A stretch of 64,000 bases of DNA from JAGPCK01 sp964535575. Its GTDB lineage: Bacteria > Bacteroidota > Bacteroidia > UKL13-3. The stretch spans positions 40,674 through 104,673 of the forward strand of contig CAZHTC010000009.1 of NCBI GenBank assembly GCA_964535575.1. The letters run 5' to 3'. Below the pieces are notes generated by a model, which saw only the letters and a program-made list of their open reading frames with translations, searched no databases and had not been told where the DNA came from. Below are positions 1 through 9,560 of this stretch, one piece after another (the first letter of the stretch is position 1; each line of letters begins with the position of its first letter). The position numbers and the translations under genes are program-made.

Positions 1-2758
1 AAAGGTTACCAGAACTGATGGACGATTTATTGATGAAGAAAGACGTATCAATATTGCAAAGAATGCCAATGGTAAATGCAGCTTTTGGTTTAGGATAAAC
101 TTTAACGGTTTTGGTAATGGTATCGCGGCAGCCAAAGTTATTGGTTACAATCATTTTTACCTGATAAGGTCCGGCATTTACATAATAGTGTACCGGTTTA
201 TCAACCGTATCCACACTGGTTCCATCTCCATAGTCCCAACTCCAATGCGCAGGAGTTCCGGTACCCCCGCCCAGCGATTGGTCTTCGAAATGGATGGAAT
301 CTTTATTACAAACCGTGGTAGGTTTAAATCCGGCAGCAGGCAGAGTATAAACTTGCAACGAAGCCGATGTAGTATCCCAACAAGCCTTATCGGAGGTTAC
401 GGTTAACCGATAAGTGTATGTTCCTGGAGAAGCATATTTATGTTTTGGGTTGGCAAGAACCGAACTGTCACCGTCACCAAATTTCCATAACCAGTTGGCA
501 ATGGATCCGGCAACAATACTGCTTGAATCAAGGAAAACAGCGCTGTCATTGCGGCAAACACTCTGGCTCCATAATTTAGCATCAGGTGTAGGGTCGATGC
601 TCACTGATTTTTGAACAGAATCTACACAACCAAAATCACTTTGAACAATGAGACTGATATTCCCCGAACCTTCAGCAATAAATTTGTATTTGGGATACTG
701 AGCCATGGCCGAATCGCCTGTACCAAATTTCCATTTCCAGAAATTGATAACGCCACCGGTGGCAATGGTACTCGAATCCATAAAATTAAATGAATCGGTA
801 ACGCAATGCTGCGGAGTATAAAAATTGGCTTTTGGACTTGGGTAAATAGTAACTGTTTTAGTAATGGAATCGTCACAACCTCCCTCGTTAAATATTTTCA
901 GTTTTACCTGATAAGTTCCGTGAGTGGCGTATTTATGTTTCGGATTTTTTTGGGTGCTGGTATCTCCATCTCCAAACTGCCAGTACCATTTGTTCACAAA
1001 GGAAGTGGCTGTATTCGATGAATCACTGAACCGAATGGTGTCATTCACACAATTCTTTTGCCAGCCAAAGTTAGCTACCGGTTTGGCATTAATGGTAAAC
1101 TCAGCAGTAGTGGAATCCTGCGAGTCACAATCATTTCCACCCGGAATGGTAGTAACCAAGGAAACAGTATATTTTCCGGGAACGGAATAGGTTTTGGTTG
1201 CATTTTGAGTAGTCGCTGTTGTGCCATCCCCAAAATACCATTTCCAGGAAGTAGGGGCATAAATTGCGGTTCCTTTAAAAGTAACGGGATTCCCCACGCA
1301 TCCACTATCCACACTTGCGGTAATAAACTGATTCAAATTTTTTATATTGGCACCTGAAGAGTATCCATACGATTCATATTGCCCCCAACCATAGGCAACA
1401 GCAACAAAACCACTGTCTGAAATAAGTGAATGATTTCCTGTGGCAACAGCTTTATTGGCATAAGAGTAAACCGTATTTGCTGCAACAGTACTAAAAGTAA
1501 TTTTGCTGCCATCTAATTTAAATCTTGAAGTATCCGTGGTTTTTGTTACAACGGAAATGTAACTCTGAGTAATTGCCGATTTATTTGAAGAGTATAAAGA
1601 TATATTATTAAGAGTTTGCTCCATGGGACTCCAAACTACCATAGAGGGATCTCCCGTTTGGTTCGATCCTTGGCAACCATTTGCAGAAATATAATACTGT
1701 GCTACATTTATGGGTTTGTTAGCTGTAATGTATGCAGCGTTTGCGGTTGTAAACTCATGAAATTGACCTGCGTTTTTTACAATAGGAGCACCTCCATTAA
1801 CAATAATTGAAGTTGTATCTTTGGAAGCCATAATTCTAATTACGGTATTACTCCCGTTTCCGGCTGGTCGTCCAGAAACAGGTGAAACAATATAATTTTT
1901 ACCCCATGTTGAGGTTGGATACATGATCTCATACAAATTATCCCCTGATCCGGGGCTAGCACAAACACTTCCTCCAATATTCACTTTGCTGCTTCCAGTA
2001 TAAACGGCAATCTTCTTACATTGGCCGGGAACGGTGCTTACTGTTTGGATTCGAGTTCCGGTTAAATCCCTGTTTGTTGAATTAACAATCGCAACTAATT
2101 GCAATATCTCACCCTGATTTAATGTGACAGGATTAGAAGAAGGAGGATTTTTAAGGGTTACATTCGGAGGTAATGTATAGGAGACTTGAGTTTGCCCTGG
2201 CTCAACAGCAATTGCTGTAATAAAATTTAACTCCGTACCTCTGTTCATTTGATTACATGATCCTATATTATCCAATGTAGGGGAGTGTTGTTGGTAATTA
2301 AAAGTAAAATAATCCCTGCCCAATGTATTGGTTGGCAAAACCAAAGAAGCATCCGATTGATTTAAGGAGTATATATGGGCATAAACTACAATTGGGGGTA
2401 GGGCCCCTGGCACAAAAACTCGTATCGCTTTATTTGTGTAAACACCTGAAGTATTTGTTAGATAAGCACTAGTAGGCACTGTAAACTGAGTGGTAGCATT
2501 TGGGTTAATGGCGGCAACTCCGGCTAATGTGGCCCCAACATATATTAAAGCAGAAGATTGTTTATCACTGGTAAGGTAAAGCTGCATTCCTAAGTTATTC
2601 GGTGGCGCAGCGGTTAAGCAGGCTTGATCTGTATGCATTGGCCATGCAATCCAAAATTCTTTCCCCTTATTAGAGAAGTTTTGGGCATACAAATTCTTTC
2701 CTGTTAAGAGGGCAATAGCAAACAGAAAGATCGAGTTAAAAAGTACCCGTCTTGTCAT
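1..2758 (-). CDS. Large secreted PKD-repeat surface protein with IgGFc-binding-like N-terminus (C-terminus outside window)
   Basis: The reading frame is open for 919 codons from an ATG at 2758 to the left edge, so the C-terminus is missing. The N-terminus has a signal peptide ending near residue 26 (hydrophobic core, then YAQ). Residues about 30-460 start with GKEFWIAWP, which resembles the IgGFc-binding N-terminal domain found in many Bacteroidota surface proteins. From about residue 490 there are at least five PKD domains at roughly 85-residue spacing, shown by FGDG, FGTG and YGDG turns preceded by W-x-W/Y, and a sixth begins at the edge. Such proteins are usually adhesins exported by the type IX system, ending in a sorting or gliding-motility C-terminal domain that would lie beyond position 1. 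Function inferred as adhesion or surface structure; ligand unknown. Confidence 0.85.
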   Translation of the reverse strand, partial: MTRRVLFNSIFLFAIALLTGKNLYAQNFSNKGKEFWIAWPMHTDQACLTAAPPNNLGMQLYLTSDKQSSALIYVGATLAGVAAINPNATTQFTVPTSAYLTNTSGVYTNKAIRVFVPGALPPIVVYAHIYSLNQSDASLVLPTNTLGRDYFTFNYQQHSPTLDNIGSCNQMNRGTELNFITAIAVEPGQTQVSYTLPPNVTLKNPPSSNPVTLNQGEILQLVAIVNSTNRDLTGTRIQTVSTVPGQCKKIAVYTGSSKVNIGGSVCASPGSGDNLYEIMYPTSTWGKNYIVSPVSGRPAGNGSNTVIRIMASKDTTSIIVNGGAPIVKNAGQFHEFTTANAAYITANKPINVAQYYISANGCQGSNQTGDPSMVVWSPMEQTLNNISLYSSNKSAITQSYISVVTKTTDTSRFKLDGSKITFSTVAANTVYSYANKAVATGNHSLISDSGFVAVAYGWGQYESYGYSSGANIKNLNQFITASVDSGCVGNPVTFKGTAIYAPTSWKWYFGDGTTATTQNATKTYSVPGKYTVSLVTTIPGGNDCDSQDSTTAEFTINAKPVANFGWQKNCVNDTIRFSDSSNTATSFVNKWYWQFGDGDTSTQKNPKHKYATHGTYQVKLKIFNEGGCDDSITKTVTIYPSPKANFYTPQHCVTDSFNFMDSSTIATGGVINFWKWKFGTGDSAMAQYPKYKFIAEGSGNISLIVQSDFGCVDSVQKSVSIDPTPDAKLWSQSVCRNDSAVFLDSSSIVAGSIANWLWKFGDGDSSVLANPKHKYASPGTYTYRLTVTSDKACWDTTSASLQVYTLPAAGFKPTTVCNKDSIHFEDQSLGGGTGTPAHWSWDYGDGTSVDTVDKPVHYYVNAGPYQVKMIVTNNFGCRDTITKTVKVYPKPKAAFTIGILCNIDTSFFINKSSISSGNL

Positions 2759-2874
2759 TTAATTTTCTAATTAGGTTAAAAGCAGTTCAATATTAGGTGA
2801 AATAATGGAAATAATTCCTAAAGGGTCAAAATTTATTTTATCCATACATTCGGCTTATCATTGTGTAAAGGTTT

Positions 2875-3750
2875 ATGAGTTTTTACAATTACTATAAAAT
2901 ATTGGATGTACCCCTAAATGCCTCTCAGGATCAGATAAAAAATGCGTATCGGGCCCTGGCTTTCAAGTATCACCCCGATAAAAATCCCGGTAATCCGCAA
3001 GCCGAGGAGGTTTTTAAAGTAATTGCTCAGGCTTATGATATTTTGGGCGATGAGCGGAAAAAAGCCGCATACGATCTCCAATTTGTACTTCTTCTTACCG
3101 CTATTCAGCAAAAGTTAAAAGAGCAGCCTAAAACAGATCGTAAAAAATATGGTATTTCTAAACGGATTTTTAAAAGTAAAGAGCAAGAGGTGGCCGAACA
3201 AATTGCCATGTACGAACATCGGATAAGGCAGTTTTCATTTATGCAGCGGGCGGGTTTCCATACGGTCACTGCTTTGGTAGGTTGGTTACTGATTTTTAAA
3301 AACTGGTTTATTGATATTGCAGGTTTTGAATTTGCTTATATTTTTTTGGGAATAGTGGTGTTTATGGTTTCCTGCGGAAATTTATTTACAGCCATTTTTC
3401 ACGAACTCAATTATCGCTATAACCGGAATCTGATAACCTATGATTTTGAAAAACGGACTATCCGGTGGCTGGTGGCAACGGTAGTTCTGGGTATTTGTGT
3501 AGTAATTCCAATCAGTGAATACCGGTTTAATTACCACATGAAATATTATCCGGTTTACACCATGGGTACTATAGAGGATCTGCATTACAACAGCATGGAT
3601 TACCGGTTCGATTCGCATGAGGGAGTGATTCACAAACGTCAGTCAGTTGATTCGGATGAGCAGTTTGAAAGTGTAATCGGGAGTACCCAAATTCAGGTAA
3701 TTTATTCTTCTGAAAATCCAAGAATTGCCAAAGCAATTTTTCCTAAGTAA
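2875..3750 (+). CDS. Membrane-anchored J-domain (DnaJ-like) protein
   Basis: The first 70 residues form a J domain with the essential HPD tripeptide at residues 33-35 in a KYHPDKNPGN context, so it probably stimulates the ATPase of a DnaK-type Hsp70. There is no G/F-rich region, zinc finger or DnaJ C-terminal substrate domain. Instead three hydrophobic segments follow (about residues 130-146, 153-175 and 197-213), so the protein is likely anchored in the inner membrane with the J domain in the cytoplasm. The last 75 residues are polar and unrecognised. It stands alone, divergent from the PKD protein, with 116 bases between the two starts. It is not the housekeeping DnaJ; the client is unknown. 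Confidence 0.85.
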   Translation: MSFYNYYKILDVPLNASQDQIKNAYRALAFKYHPDKNPGNPQAEEVFKVIAQAYDILGDERKKAAYDLQFVLLLTAIQQKLKEQPKTDRKKYGISKRIFKSKEQEVAEQIAMYEHRIRQFSFMQRAGFHTVTALVGWLLIFKNWFIDIAGFEFAYIFLGIVVFMVSCGNLFTAIFHELNYRYNRNLITYDFEKRTIRWLVATVVLGICVVIPISEYRFNYHMKYYPVYTMGTIEDLHYNSMDYRFDSHEGVIHKRQSVDSDEQFESVIGSTQIQVIYSSENPRIAKAIFPK

Positions 3751-3766
3751 AATATTAAAAATCAAT

Positions 3767-3861
3767 CGTCACTGCGAGGTACCAAGCAGTCTCCCTCTTT
3801 TGAGAACGGTGCTGTTTTTTTGGGGGATTGCTTCGTCATGGGTACATGACTCGCAAAGACG
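3767..3861. repeat. Dispersed imperfect palindrome, copy A
   Basis: An approximately 95-base imperfect inverted repeat. The left arm reads CGTCACTGCGAGG followed by AAGCAGTCTCCC; the right arm is the approximate complement (GGGATTGCTTCGT, then CTCGCAAAGACG). The same arms recur at 3878-3960, 60371-60465 and 61717-61810, always between genes. It is expected to fold into a long hairpin. Confidence 0.8.
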
Positions 3862-3877
3862 GAAAAGGAGTGTGTAT

Positions 3878-3960
3878 CGTTACTGCGGGGTAGGAAGCAG
3901 TCTCCCTGTTTTGAGTGCATTGCTAAATTTTTGGGGATCGCTTCGTACCTCGCGATGACG
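3878..3960. repeat. Dispersed imperfect palindrome, copy B
   Basis: Second copy in direct orientation, 16 bases after copy A. The left arm is CGTTACTGCGGGGTAGGAAG and the right arm GATCGCTTCGTACCTCGCGA followed by TGACG. The centre differs in sequence from copy A, while the arms are conserved and complementary. Confidence 0.8.
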
Positions 3961-3986
3961 TTTTAAGAAGATTTTTTTTCAATTCC

Positions 3987-4074
3987 CATCATTGCGCTTG
4001 TCCCGACCCTTCGGGTAGGACGGTGGCACATCCCGTCTTTACGGGGAAGTAGTGTCCCTGTGAGGAGCACCTCC
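3987..4074. repeat. Degenerate palindromic element next to copies A and B
   Basis: This part of the 402-base gap between the J-protein and the nucleoid-associated protein begins CATCATTGCG, contains ACCCTTCGGGT and CCCGTCTTTACGGG mini-hairpins, and ends near GTGTCCCTGTGAGGAG. It shares the CATTGCG start, an internal CCCG...CGGG hairpin and the following GGTGGCA/GTGGCA block with the copy at 60371. I read it as a decayed or chimeric relative of the family. No gene is supported in 3751-4152. Confidence 0.5.
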
Positions 4075-4152
4075 GTTTCCTATCGGTTATTTTTCCACAC
4101 AACTTGGAATACATTCCCGCATCCCGTTACTTAGCCTTTTCATTTTTGTACC

Positions 4153-5199
4153 ATGATTGATTTTTCGCAAGCCATTCTAAATAAAGTAGCCATACATTAT
4201 GTGGGCAATCCAAAACAAAACGGAGAACTTATTTGCAGTAAAAAACTCCTTCGTTTGTCCGACCCTGTAAGGCCTTTGCTGCAAACTTATTTTCAGCATC
4301 CTTTTCGTAACACCGGCATTTGGTATCAGTTTGTAAATACCAACGCAAAAGTAAAAAACATATGTGACGAAATTTTTACTAAAAAAGAAAAATTCTTACT
4401 CAATTCAACGCAGTTGGCCAAACATTTATTTGATAAAACGAATCATGCTTCTATTAAAGAAGGGGAGTTGCTAGTGGCTTTTTTTTCGGAGGTAAACATT
4501 GATGGGTTTCAAACTGAGGCAGTGGGCATTTTCAAGTCTGAAAACAAAGAAACGTATTTGAAAATTATGCAGCAGCAGGATGAGTTTGAAATGGAACATG
4601 ACGAAGGAATAAATATTCATAAACTGGATAAGGGTTGTTTTATTCTTAATCTGGAACAGGGGGAAGGATACCGTATTTGCATTGCCGATTCCAATTCGGC
4701 CAATGAAGAAGCCCGTTACTGGAAAAATGACTTTTTGGAATTAAAACCCCGAAACGACAATTACCTGAAGACTGAAAGCCTCATGAATCTGTGTAAAGAT
4801 TTTTGCAAAGACGTATTGATTGAGGATAACAGCGTAAGCCCGGTTGACCGCATGGTGGTGATGAACGACTCGGTTAAATACATGCAGCAAAATCCGTCCT
4901 TCACCATGGATGCGTTTGAGAAAGATGTTTTTCAGGAGCCGGCCGTTATTGAAGCGTTTCAGGATTATAAACGATCGTATCAGCCACTAAGAGAAATGCA
5001 GGTAGATCTGGACTCGGTTGAAGTGGAACCGGCAGCGTTTAAAAACAATAAGAAATTTTTCAAACATGTCATGAAGTTAGACAAAAACTTTCATGTGTAT
5101 GTGCACGGCAATCCCGAGCTCATTGAACGCGGATTTGATGAGCAGCGGCAAATGAAATTTTACAAGTTGTATTACACCAACGAAACACATCCGGATTAG
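4153..5199 (+). CDS. Nucleoid-associated protein, NdpA/YejK family
   Basis: A 348-residue cytoplasmic protein resembling the 37-kDa nucleoid-associated family (PF04245). It starts MIDFSQAILNKVAIHYVGN and has the typical later features: a long helical middle, an FNLEQGEGYRI-like strand and a C-terminal block on extended DNA- or partner-facing residues. Members associate with the bacterial nucleoid; their precise molecular role is not settled. Its stop codon interlocks with that of the convergent downstream gene (4-nt overlap TTAG at 5196-5199), so neither gene has its own intergenic terminator. The assignment is from the overall sequence pattern rather than a catalytic motif. Confidence 0.75.
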   Translation: MIDFSQAILNKVAIHYVGNPKQNGELICSKKLLRLSDPVRPLLQTYFQHPFRNTGIWYQFVNTNAKVKNICDEIFTKKEKFLLNSTQLAKHLFDKTNHASIKEGELLVAFFSEVNIDGFQTEAVGIFKSENKETYLKIMQQQDEFEMEHDEGINIHKLDKGCFILNLEQGEGYRICIADSNSANEEARYWKNDFLELKPRNDNYLKTESLMNLCKDFCKDVLIEDNSVSPVDRMVVMNDSVKYMQQNPSFTMDAFEKDVFQEPAVIEAFQDYKRSYQPLREMQVDLDSVEVEPAAFKNNKKFFKHVMKLDKNFHVYVHGNPELIERGFDEQRQMKFYKLYYTNETHPD

Positions 5200-5834
5200 G
5201 GAATCTGATTTGAAGGCACCAAACATTTTGGGATATTCCATTGGTGAAAATAGTCCTTTAACGAGATGATATTCCCTTCGCAGGTGAGCCAGTTTCCGGC
5301 AGCATTCATTTGAATAATATAAAATTCCCCCTCCTTAATATGCTGAACAATCAGATTTACAAACAACTGGTCGGGGGCTTTTTTATTTCGTTTTCCTAAC
5401 GATGCTCCCAGTGTATTATTCATTAAATCCATAATTGAGCTAACCGAATCGGGCAACTCCCCATCCTCGGTTTTATGCATTTCGAACTGCAACTTGTTTG
5501 CCTCTTCATGAGCCTTTCCCAGTTTTAGAGCCCGTTTTTCCCCAATATATTTTGTAAGCAGAGCCATCCAAAGAGCATGACGAAACGCGTCTAATTGTCC
5601 GCCACTTTCAGGTCCTTTTAAAATGGAATCTTTTTTTACCTGCTCATATAATACCATCACCTGGGCGGTAATGCGCATGGTCTTTTTGGCAGTAAATGGA
5701 TGTTGCCTTACCCATTTTCGCTCGGGTTTGGATAAGTTGCGGTATTGTTTGCGTAATCCCTGAGCATAAATGGTTTGGCAAGTAATGTGGAGAAAAAATA
5801 GCAGAAAAATGAGTTGTTTTTGTGGCCAAACCAT
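5196..5834 (-). CDS. Secreted DUF6973-like protein
   Basis: A 212-residue protein with an N-terminal signal peptide (MVWPQKQ, then a hydrophobic stretch ending TIYAQ). The start at 5834 is the first ATG; a TTG two codons upstream is the alternative. The core DAFRHALW...AHEEANK...SSIMDLMNNTLGASLG resembles the DUF6973 family of Bacteroidota and related bacteria, which has conserved His and Glu residues but no established reaction. It converges on the nucleoid-associated gene with a 4-nt overlap and is divergent from the DUF1653 gene, with 34 bases between starts. Function unknown; export is inferred from the signal peptide. Confidence 0.65.
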   Translation of the reverse strand: MVWPQKQLIFLLFFLHITCQTIYAQGLRKQYRNLSKPERKWVRQHPFTAKKTMRITAQVMVLYEQVKKDSILKGPESGGQLDAFRHALWMALLTKYIGEKRALKLGKAHEEANKLQFEMHKTEDGELPDSVSSIMDLMNNTLGASLGKRNKKAPDQLFVNLIVQHIKEGEFYIIQMNAAGNWLTCEGNIISLKDYFHQWNIPKCLVPSNQIP

Positions 5835-5868
5835 GTGCAATAATACAATTTCAATTATTTTCGGGACA

Positions 5869-6096
5869 ATGATTGAACCCGGACTTTACGAACATTATAA
5901 AGGAAAAGCCTATGAAGTGGTAGGAGTGGCGCATCATAGCGAGTCTTTGGAATCAATGGTAGTTTACCGGGCGTTGTATCATTCTCCCGATTTTGGTTTT
6001 GGAGCGTTGTGGGTGCGACCTTTGGCCATGTTTAAGGAAGAAATTAATGTAGAAGGAAAGATGGTTCCGAGGTTCAAAAAAATAGAGAAACTATAG
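5869..6096 (+). CDS. DUF1653 domain protein
   Basis: A 75-residue protein that matches the compact DUF1653 family along its whole length: an EPGLYEHYKGKAYEVVGVA opening and the central YRALYHSPDFGFGALWVRP signature, followed by a short C-terminal strand. I chose the ATG at 5869 because the family starts at this point; the longer frame upstream runs antisense into the neighbouring signal-peptide gene. The small, single-domain protein is expected in the cytoplasm. No biochemical role is established. Confidence 0.8.
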   Translation: MIEPGLYEHYKGKAYEVVGVAHHSESLESMVVYRALYHSPDFGFGALWVRPLAMFKEEINVEGKMVPRFKKIEKL

Positions 6097-6283
6097 TTCA
6101 TGTTATTTTCAGATCGTAATTAAATACTTGAATTATACGTTTTTTAATGAAGTTTAATATTTAGTTAGGTGCATTTAGTTATTAGGAATTATTCCTCTTT
6201 GTGACTATTTTTGTGTACTTGGAATGTTAGTTGTGAATAAACTAAAAAGAGTTAAGATTCGTTTATAGAAGAGATTTGTGAAC

Positions 6284-7018
6284 ATGAATAAGCAAATGAA
6301 AAAATTAGTGGTAGGGTCAGTTGCATTAATAATGTGCTCTGCAACCAATCATACAAGTTCGGAGTTGCACAAGTATGTGCCGCCCTCGTATGAAGACCAA
6401 AAGCATAAGCTTACCATTGGAATTGATATTTCCAAATTCCAGCGTTACATCGACTGGAGCGAGGTAGACAGCAACCTCCATTTTATAGTAGTAAAAGCAA
6501 CTGAAGGCGTTACCCTTAAAGATGCCCGTTTTGACGAATACTGGAAACGGATTCACCCGAATACAGTAAAAGGAGCTTATCACTTTTTTAATCCCGTTCG
6601 CAGCGGAAAAGAACAGGCCAATTTCTTTCTAAGTACCGTAAGGTTTTCAAAAGGGCAAATGGCACCGGTAATTGATGTGGAATACACCAAGAATTTTCGC
6701 AGAACTTCTAAAAAAACAATGGCGGCCAATTTGCGCAGCATGATTTTAACCATTGAGAAAAGATTAAAAGTAAAGCCCATCATCTATACCAATGCCGGTA
6801 ACTGGGATAAATACATCTCTCCTTATTTTGCAGGAATGGAAAAACACTATACTTTGTGGATTGCTGATTATCGGGGACTGGCCGAACCTAAAATTCCCCG
6901 CAAATTCGGGAAATGGACCATTTGGCAACATACCAACAAAGCTAAAGTGCGTGGTATTGCCGGATTTGTGGATGTAAATATTTGTAAAGTAGATATGGAT
7001 AAGCTTATCATAAAGTAA
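6284..7018 (+). CDS. Secreted GH25-family lysozyme
   Basis: A 244-residue glycoside hydrolase family 25 muramidase, which cleaves the beta-1,4 link between N-acetylmuramic acid and N-acetylglucosamine in peptidoglycan. Visible motifs are GIDISKFQ (Asp48), KATEG, GAYHFF and the catalytic pair in VIDVE (Asp131, Glu133), followed by the WIADYR and WTIWQH strands. The N-terminus has a hydrophobic segment with a Cys (IMC), so it is either a signal peptide or a weak lipobox. ATG at 6284 is preferred over a GTG two codons upstream. A TATTTTTG box lies at 6206-6213. It could be a cell-wall remodelling enzyme or a weapon against competitors; no immunity gene is seen beside it. Confidence 0.9.
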   Translation: MNKQMKKLVVGSVALIMCSATNHTSSELHKYVPPSYEDQKHKLTIGIDISKFQRYIDWSEVDSNLHFIVVKATEGVTLKDARFDEYWKRIHPNTVKGAYHFFNPVRSGKEQANFFLSTVRFSKGQMAPVIDVEYTKNFRRTSKKTMAANLRSMILTIEKRLKVKPIIYTNAGNWDKYISPYFAGMEKHYTLWIADYRGLAEPKIPRKFGKWTIWQHTNKAKVRGIAGFVDVNICKVDMDKLIIK

Positions 7019-7040
7019 GCTTAAAACAGGTATAACAAAA

Positions 7041-7071
7041 AAGGCTTCTGATTTTTCAGAAGCTTTTTTTG
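7041..7071 (+). terminator. Rho-independent terminator after the GH25 gene
   Basis: An 8-bp stem, GCTTCTGA (7044-7051) with TCAGAAGC (7056-7063), a TTTT loop and a run of T residues afterwards. It sits 22 bases after the lysozyme stop and just before the convergent gene's stop. Confidence 0.85.
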
Positions 7072-7072
7072 T

Positions 7073-7612
7073 TTAAGGCGGGTATGGACCCCTATAATCC
7101 ATGCAGGGACCGTTTATCGGATCGGTAAAACATGGAAAATGTATATTAAAAGAAAGGTCATTATTTTTACTTTGTATAGTTATTACCTGCCACCCTTTGC
7201 TCCACCATGCATTCAGGCATTCAGTTCCCATAAACTCATAACTGTTATTGTTTTTGAATTTAGAAGTATCGGGCTTATTCACCATAGAAGTAAACAGCAG
7301 TACATAGGTTCCGGGTTTTAACCTGGTACGAATAGTTCCGGTGCTGTCGGTTTTTACTTTTATCAGGCTTTTAAAATTCAAACTGTTTTTACTTCCGGGG
7401 CGCAGGTAAAAAGTCTGGTATGCGTAGGCCTTCGGGGTATTTAATTCCTGAATCATTTCCTGCGAGGGAGCCGCACCACCACAATAGCCAGATGTTTGGG
7501 TAACTCTAATTTTTACGGGATAAGTTTTAACCGGTTTGTGCGGTTTGGCTTTTTGGCTCACAAATGCGAGTAAGAAGGGTAAAAGGAGTAAAACAACAAT
7601 AATCCGTTTCAT
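7073..7612 (-). CDS. Secreted protein of unknown function, Cys-rich
   Basis: A 179-residue protein with a signal peptide (MKRIIVVLLLLPFLLAFVS). The mature part has a SGYCGGAAPS motif near residue 43, a GTIRTRLKPGTYVLLF strand pattern like a transthyretin-type or carboxypeptidase-regulatory beta-sandwich, and several Cys residues (C43, TECLNAWW, FPCF, GPCMDY) that could form disulfides. Homologues with the CGGA and PGTY pattern occur in Bacteroidota, but I know no function. It converges on the lysozyme gene with the terminator between them. Confidence 0.7.
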   Translation of the reverse strand: MKRIIVVLLLLPFLLAFVSQKAKPHKPVKTYPVKIRVTQTSGYCGGAAPSQEMIQELNTPKAYAYQTFYLRPGSKNSLNFKSLIKVKTDSTGTIRTRLKPGTYVLLFTSMVNKPDTSKFKNNNSYEFMGTECLNAWWSKGWQVITIQSKNNDLSFNIHFPCFTDPINGPCMDYRGPYPP

Positions 7613-7685
7613 AAATCACTATTTTGTGGTTGCTAAGGTATAAAATAATGCCAAAGCTTGTGCATTACCTTTATTTTCGCGGTTT

Positions 7686-9560
7686 ATGATTGTACTGCGT
7701 GCCGAAAATATTGCCCGCCATTATGGTGAGCGTACCTTGTTTGAAAACATTTCTTTTACGCTGGCCGAAGGTCAGAAAATAGCTTTAGTAGCCCGCAACG
7801 GGAGTGGTAAAAGTACCTTATTGCGTATTTTGGCTGGCATCGATGAGTCGGACGGAGGTACGGTTGTACGGAATCAGAATTACCGTACGGTTTTTTTAGA
7901 TCAGGAGCCCGATTTAGATTCGGAAGCAACCGTTTGGGAAACTCTTTTTAACAGCGATAATGAACTGCTTGCCTGTATTAAAAACTATGAAGAGGTGCTT
8001 ATTCAGCATGAGCAAGATCATGAACAATTTGCAGGCAGACTGCAAACATGTATGGAGGAAATGGACCGGTTGCAGGCATGGGACTATGAAGCAAGAATTA
8101 AACTTATTCTGGGAAAACTGAATATTCTCAAAACCGAGCAATTGGTAAAAACCTTATCGGGCGGACAACAAAAAAGGGTGGCACTTGCACGGGTACTTAT
8201 TCAGCAGCCCGATTGCATTATAATGGATGAACCCACCAATCATCTGGATGTTTCAATGATTGAATGGCTGGAGGATTATCTGGCAGTGCAGCAGGTAACT
8301 ATTTTAATGGTAACTCACGACCGTTATTTTCTGGACAGGGTAAGCAATGAAATTCTGGAATTAGACAATGGTAAGTTATATAGCTACAAAGGGAATTACG
8401 CGTATTTTTTAGAGAAAAAAGCCGAAAGGGAATTTATTACTGCCAAAGAAATAGAGAAGGCAAAAAACCTTTATCGCAAAGAGCTGGAATGGATGCGCAG
8501 GCAACCCAAAGCACGTGGTACAAAATCTAAATCACGCATAGATGCTTTTTATGATACGAAGGAAAAGGCTCATCAGAAAATTGAGGATAAACAGGTTACT
8601 TTAAAACTGAATATGCAGCGGCTGGGAGGTAAGGTAATGGAGTTGCATAAACTCACCAAAAGTTTTGGAGACCATAAAATTCTTACTGATTTCAGCTACA
8701 TTTTTAAACCGGGTGAACGGGTAGGTATTGTTGGCAAAAACGGAGTGGGGAAAAGTACTTTCCTAAACATGTTATTGCAATTGGAACAACCCGACAGCGG
8801 ACGAATTGTTTATGGCGATACTGTATCAATCGGATATTACTCGCAAGCCGGTATGAATCTTAAAGAGGATAAACGGGTAATAGAAGTAGTAAAGGATATT
8901 GCCGAATTTGTTGATTATGGTAAGGGCGGACAACTTTCGGCCACGCAATTATTAAAGTTGTTTTTATTTGACGATAAGCAGCAATATACCTACGTATCGC
9001 AGTTAAGCGGAGGAGAAAAAAGGAGGCTTTATTTATTGACGGTTCTGATTAAAAATCCCAATTTTCTAATTCTGGATGAACCAACCAACGATTTGGATAT
9101 TGCCACCCTTAATGTGCTGGAAGATTTCCTGGATGATTACCGCGGGTGTTTACTTATAGTGACCCACGACAGGTATTTTATGGATAAGCTAAGCGACCAT
9201 TTATTCATTTTTGAAGGAGAGGGAAAGGTGCGTGATTTTAATGGAAACTATCAGGATTTTTTAGATGAAGAAGAACAGCGCAAAGGGGAGGCTAAAGCAG
9301 AGAGTAAAGAAGCTAAAACGATTGGGGGCAAATCCGGATCAAAAAAGAAAGCCGGATTTAAAGAGCAGCGCGAGTACGATTTGCTAACAAAAGAAATAGA
9401 ACAATTGGAACAGCAGAAACAATTATTGCAGGAGCAAATAAACGACTCAGGCAGTAGGCATGAAGAATTAATTGCCCGGTCAAAAGAACTGGAAAAGGTG
9501 CAGGAGGATTTGGACGATAAATCGATGCGTTGGTTAGAATTATCCGAGTTGATAGGTTAA
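7686..9560 (+). CDS. ABC-F family ATPase, Uup-like
   Basis: A 624-residue protein with two ATP-binding cassettes and no membrane segment. Cassette 1 has Walker A ARNGSGKST (residues 36-44), LSGGQQKR and a DEPTNHLD Walker B. Cassette 2 has GKNGVGKST near residue 350, LSGGEKRR and DEPTNDLD. The linker between the cassettes is basic and helical, and the last 80 residues form a charged coiled coil, as in Uup. ABC-F proteins act on ribosomes, relieving stalls or tuning elongation; Uup has also been linked to DNA structures. The C-terminal coiled coil supports Uup over the resistance-type members. It ends in a 4-nt overlap with the convergent HEAT-like gene. Confidence 0.9.
   Translation: MIVLRAENIARHYGERTLFENISFTLAEGQKIALVARNGSGKSTLLRILAGIDESDGGTVVRNQNYRTVFLDQEPDLDSEATVWETLFNSDNELLACIKNYEEVLIQHEQDHEQFAGRLQTCMEEMDRLQAWDYEARIKLILGKLNILKTEQLVKTLSGGQQKRVALARVLIQQPDCIIMDEPTNHLDVSMIEWLEDYLAVQQVTILMVTHDRYFLDRVSNEILELDNGKLYSYKGNYAYFLEKKAEREFITAKEIEKAKNLYRKELEWMRRQPKARGTKSKSRIDAFYDTKEKAHQKIEDKQVTLKLNMQRLGGKVMELHKLTKSFGDHKILTDFSYIFKPGERVGIVGKNGVGKSTFLNMLLQLEQPDSGRIVYGDTVSIGYYSQAGMNLKEDKRVIEVVKDIAEFVDYGKGGQLSATQLLKLFLFDDKQQYTYVSQLSGGEKRRLYLLTVLIKNPNFLILDEPTNDLDIATLNVLEDFLDDYRGCLLIVTHDRYFMDKLSDHLFIFEGEGKVRDFNGNYQDFLDEEEQRKGEAKAESKEAKTIGGKSGSKKKAGFKEQREYDLLTKEIEQLEQQKQLLQEQINDSGSRHEELIARSKELEKVQEDLDDKSMRWLELSELIG

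Noticed and set aside
3725..3958. 77-codon plus-strand frame across the palindromic repeats
   Set aside because: It is read through the dispersed repeats; no homologous protein pattern, and the repeats explain the sequence.
6284..7018. Toxin-immunity module for the GH25 lysozyme
   Set aside because: No small adjacent gene has an immunity-like pattern. The downstream secreted protein is convergent and separated by a terminator.
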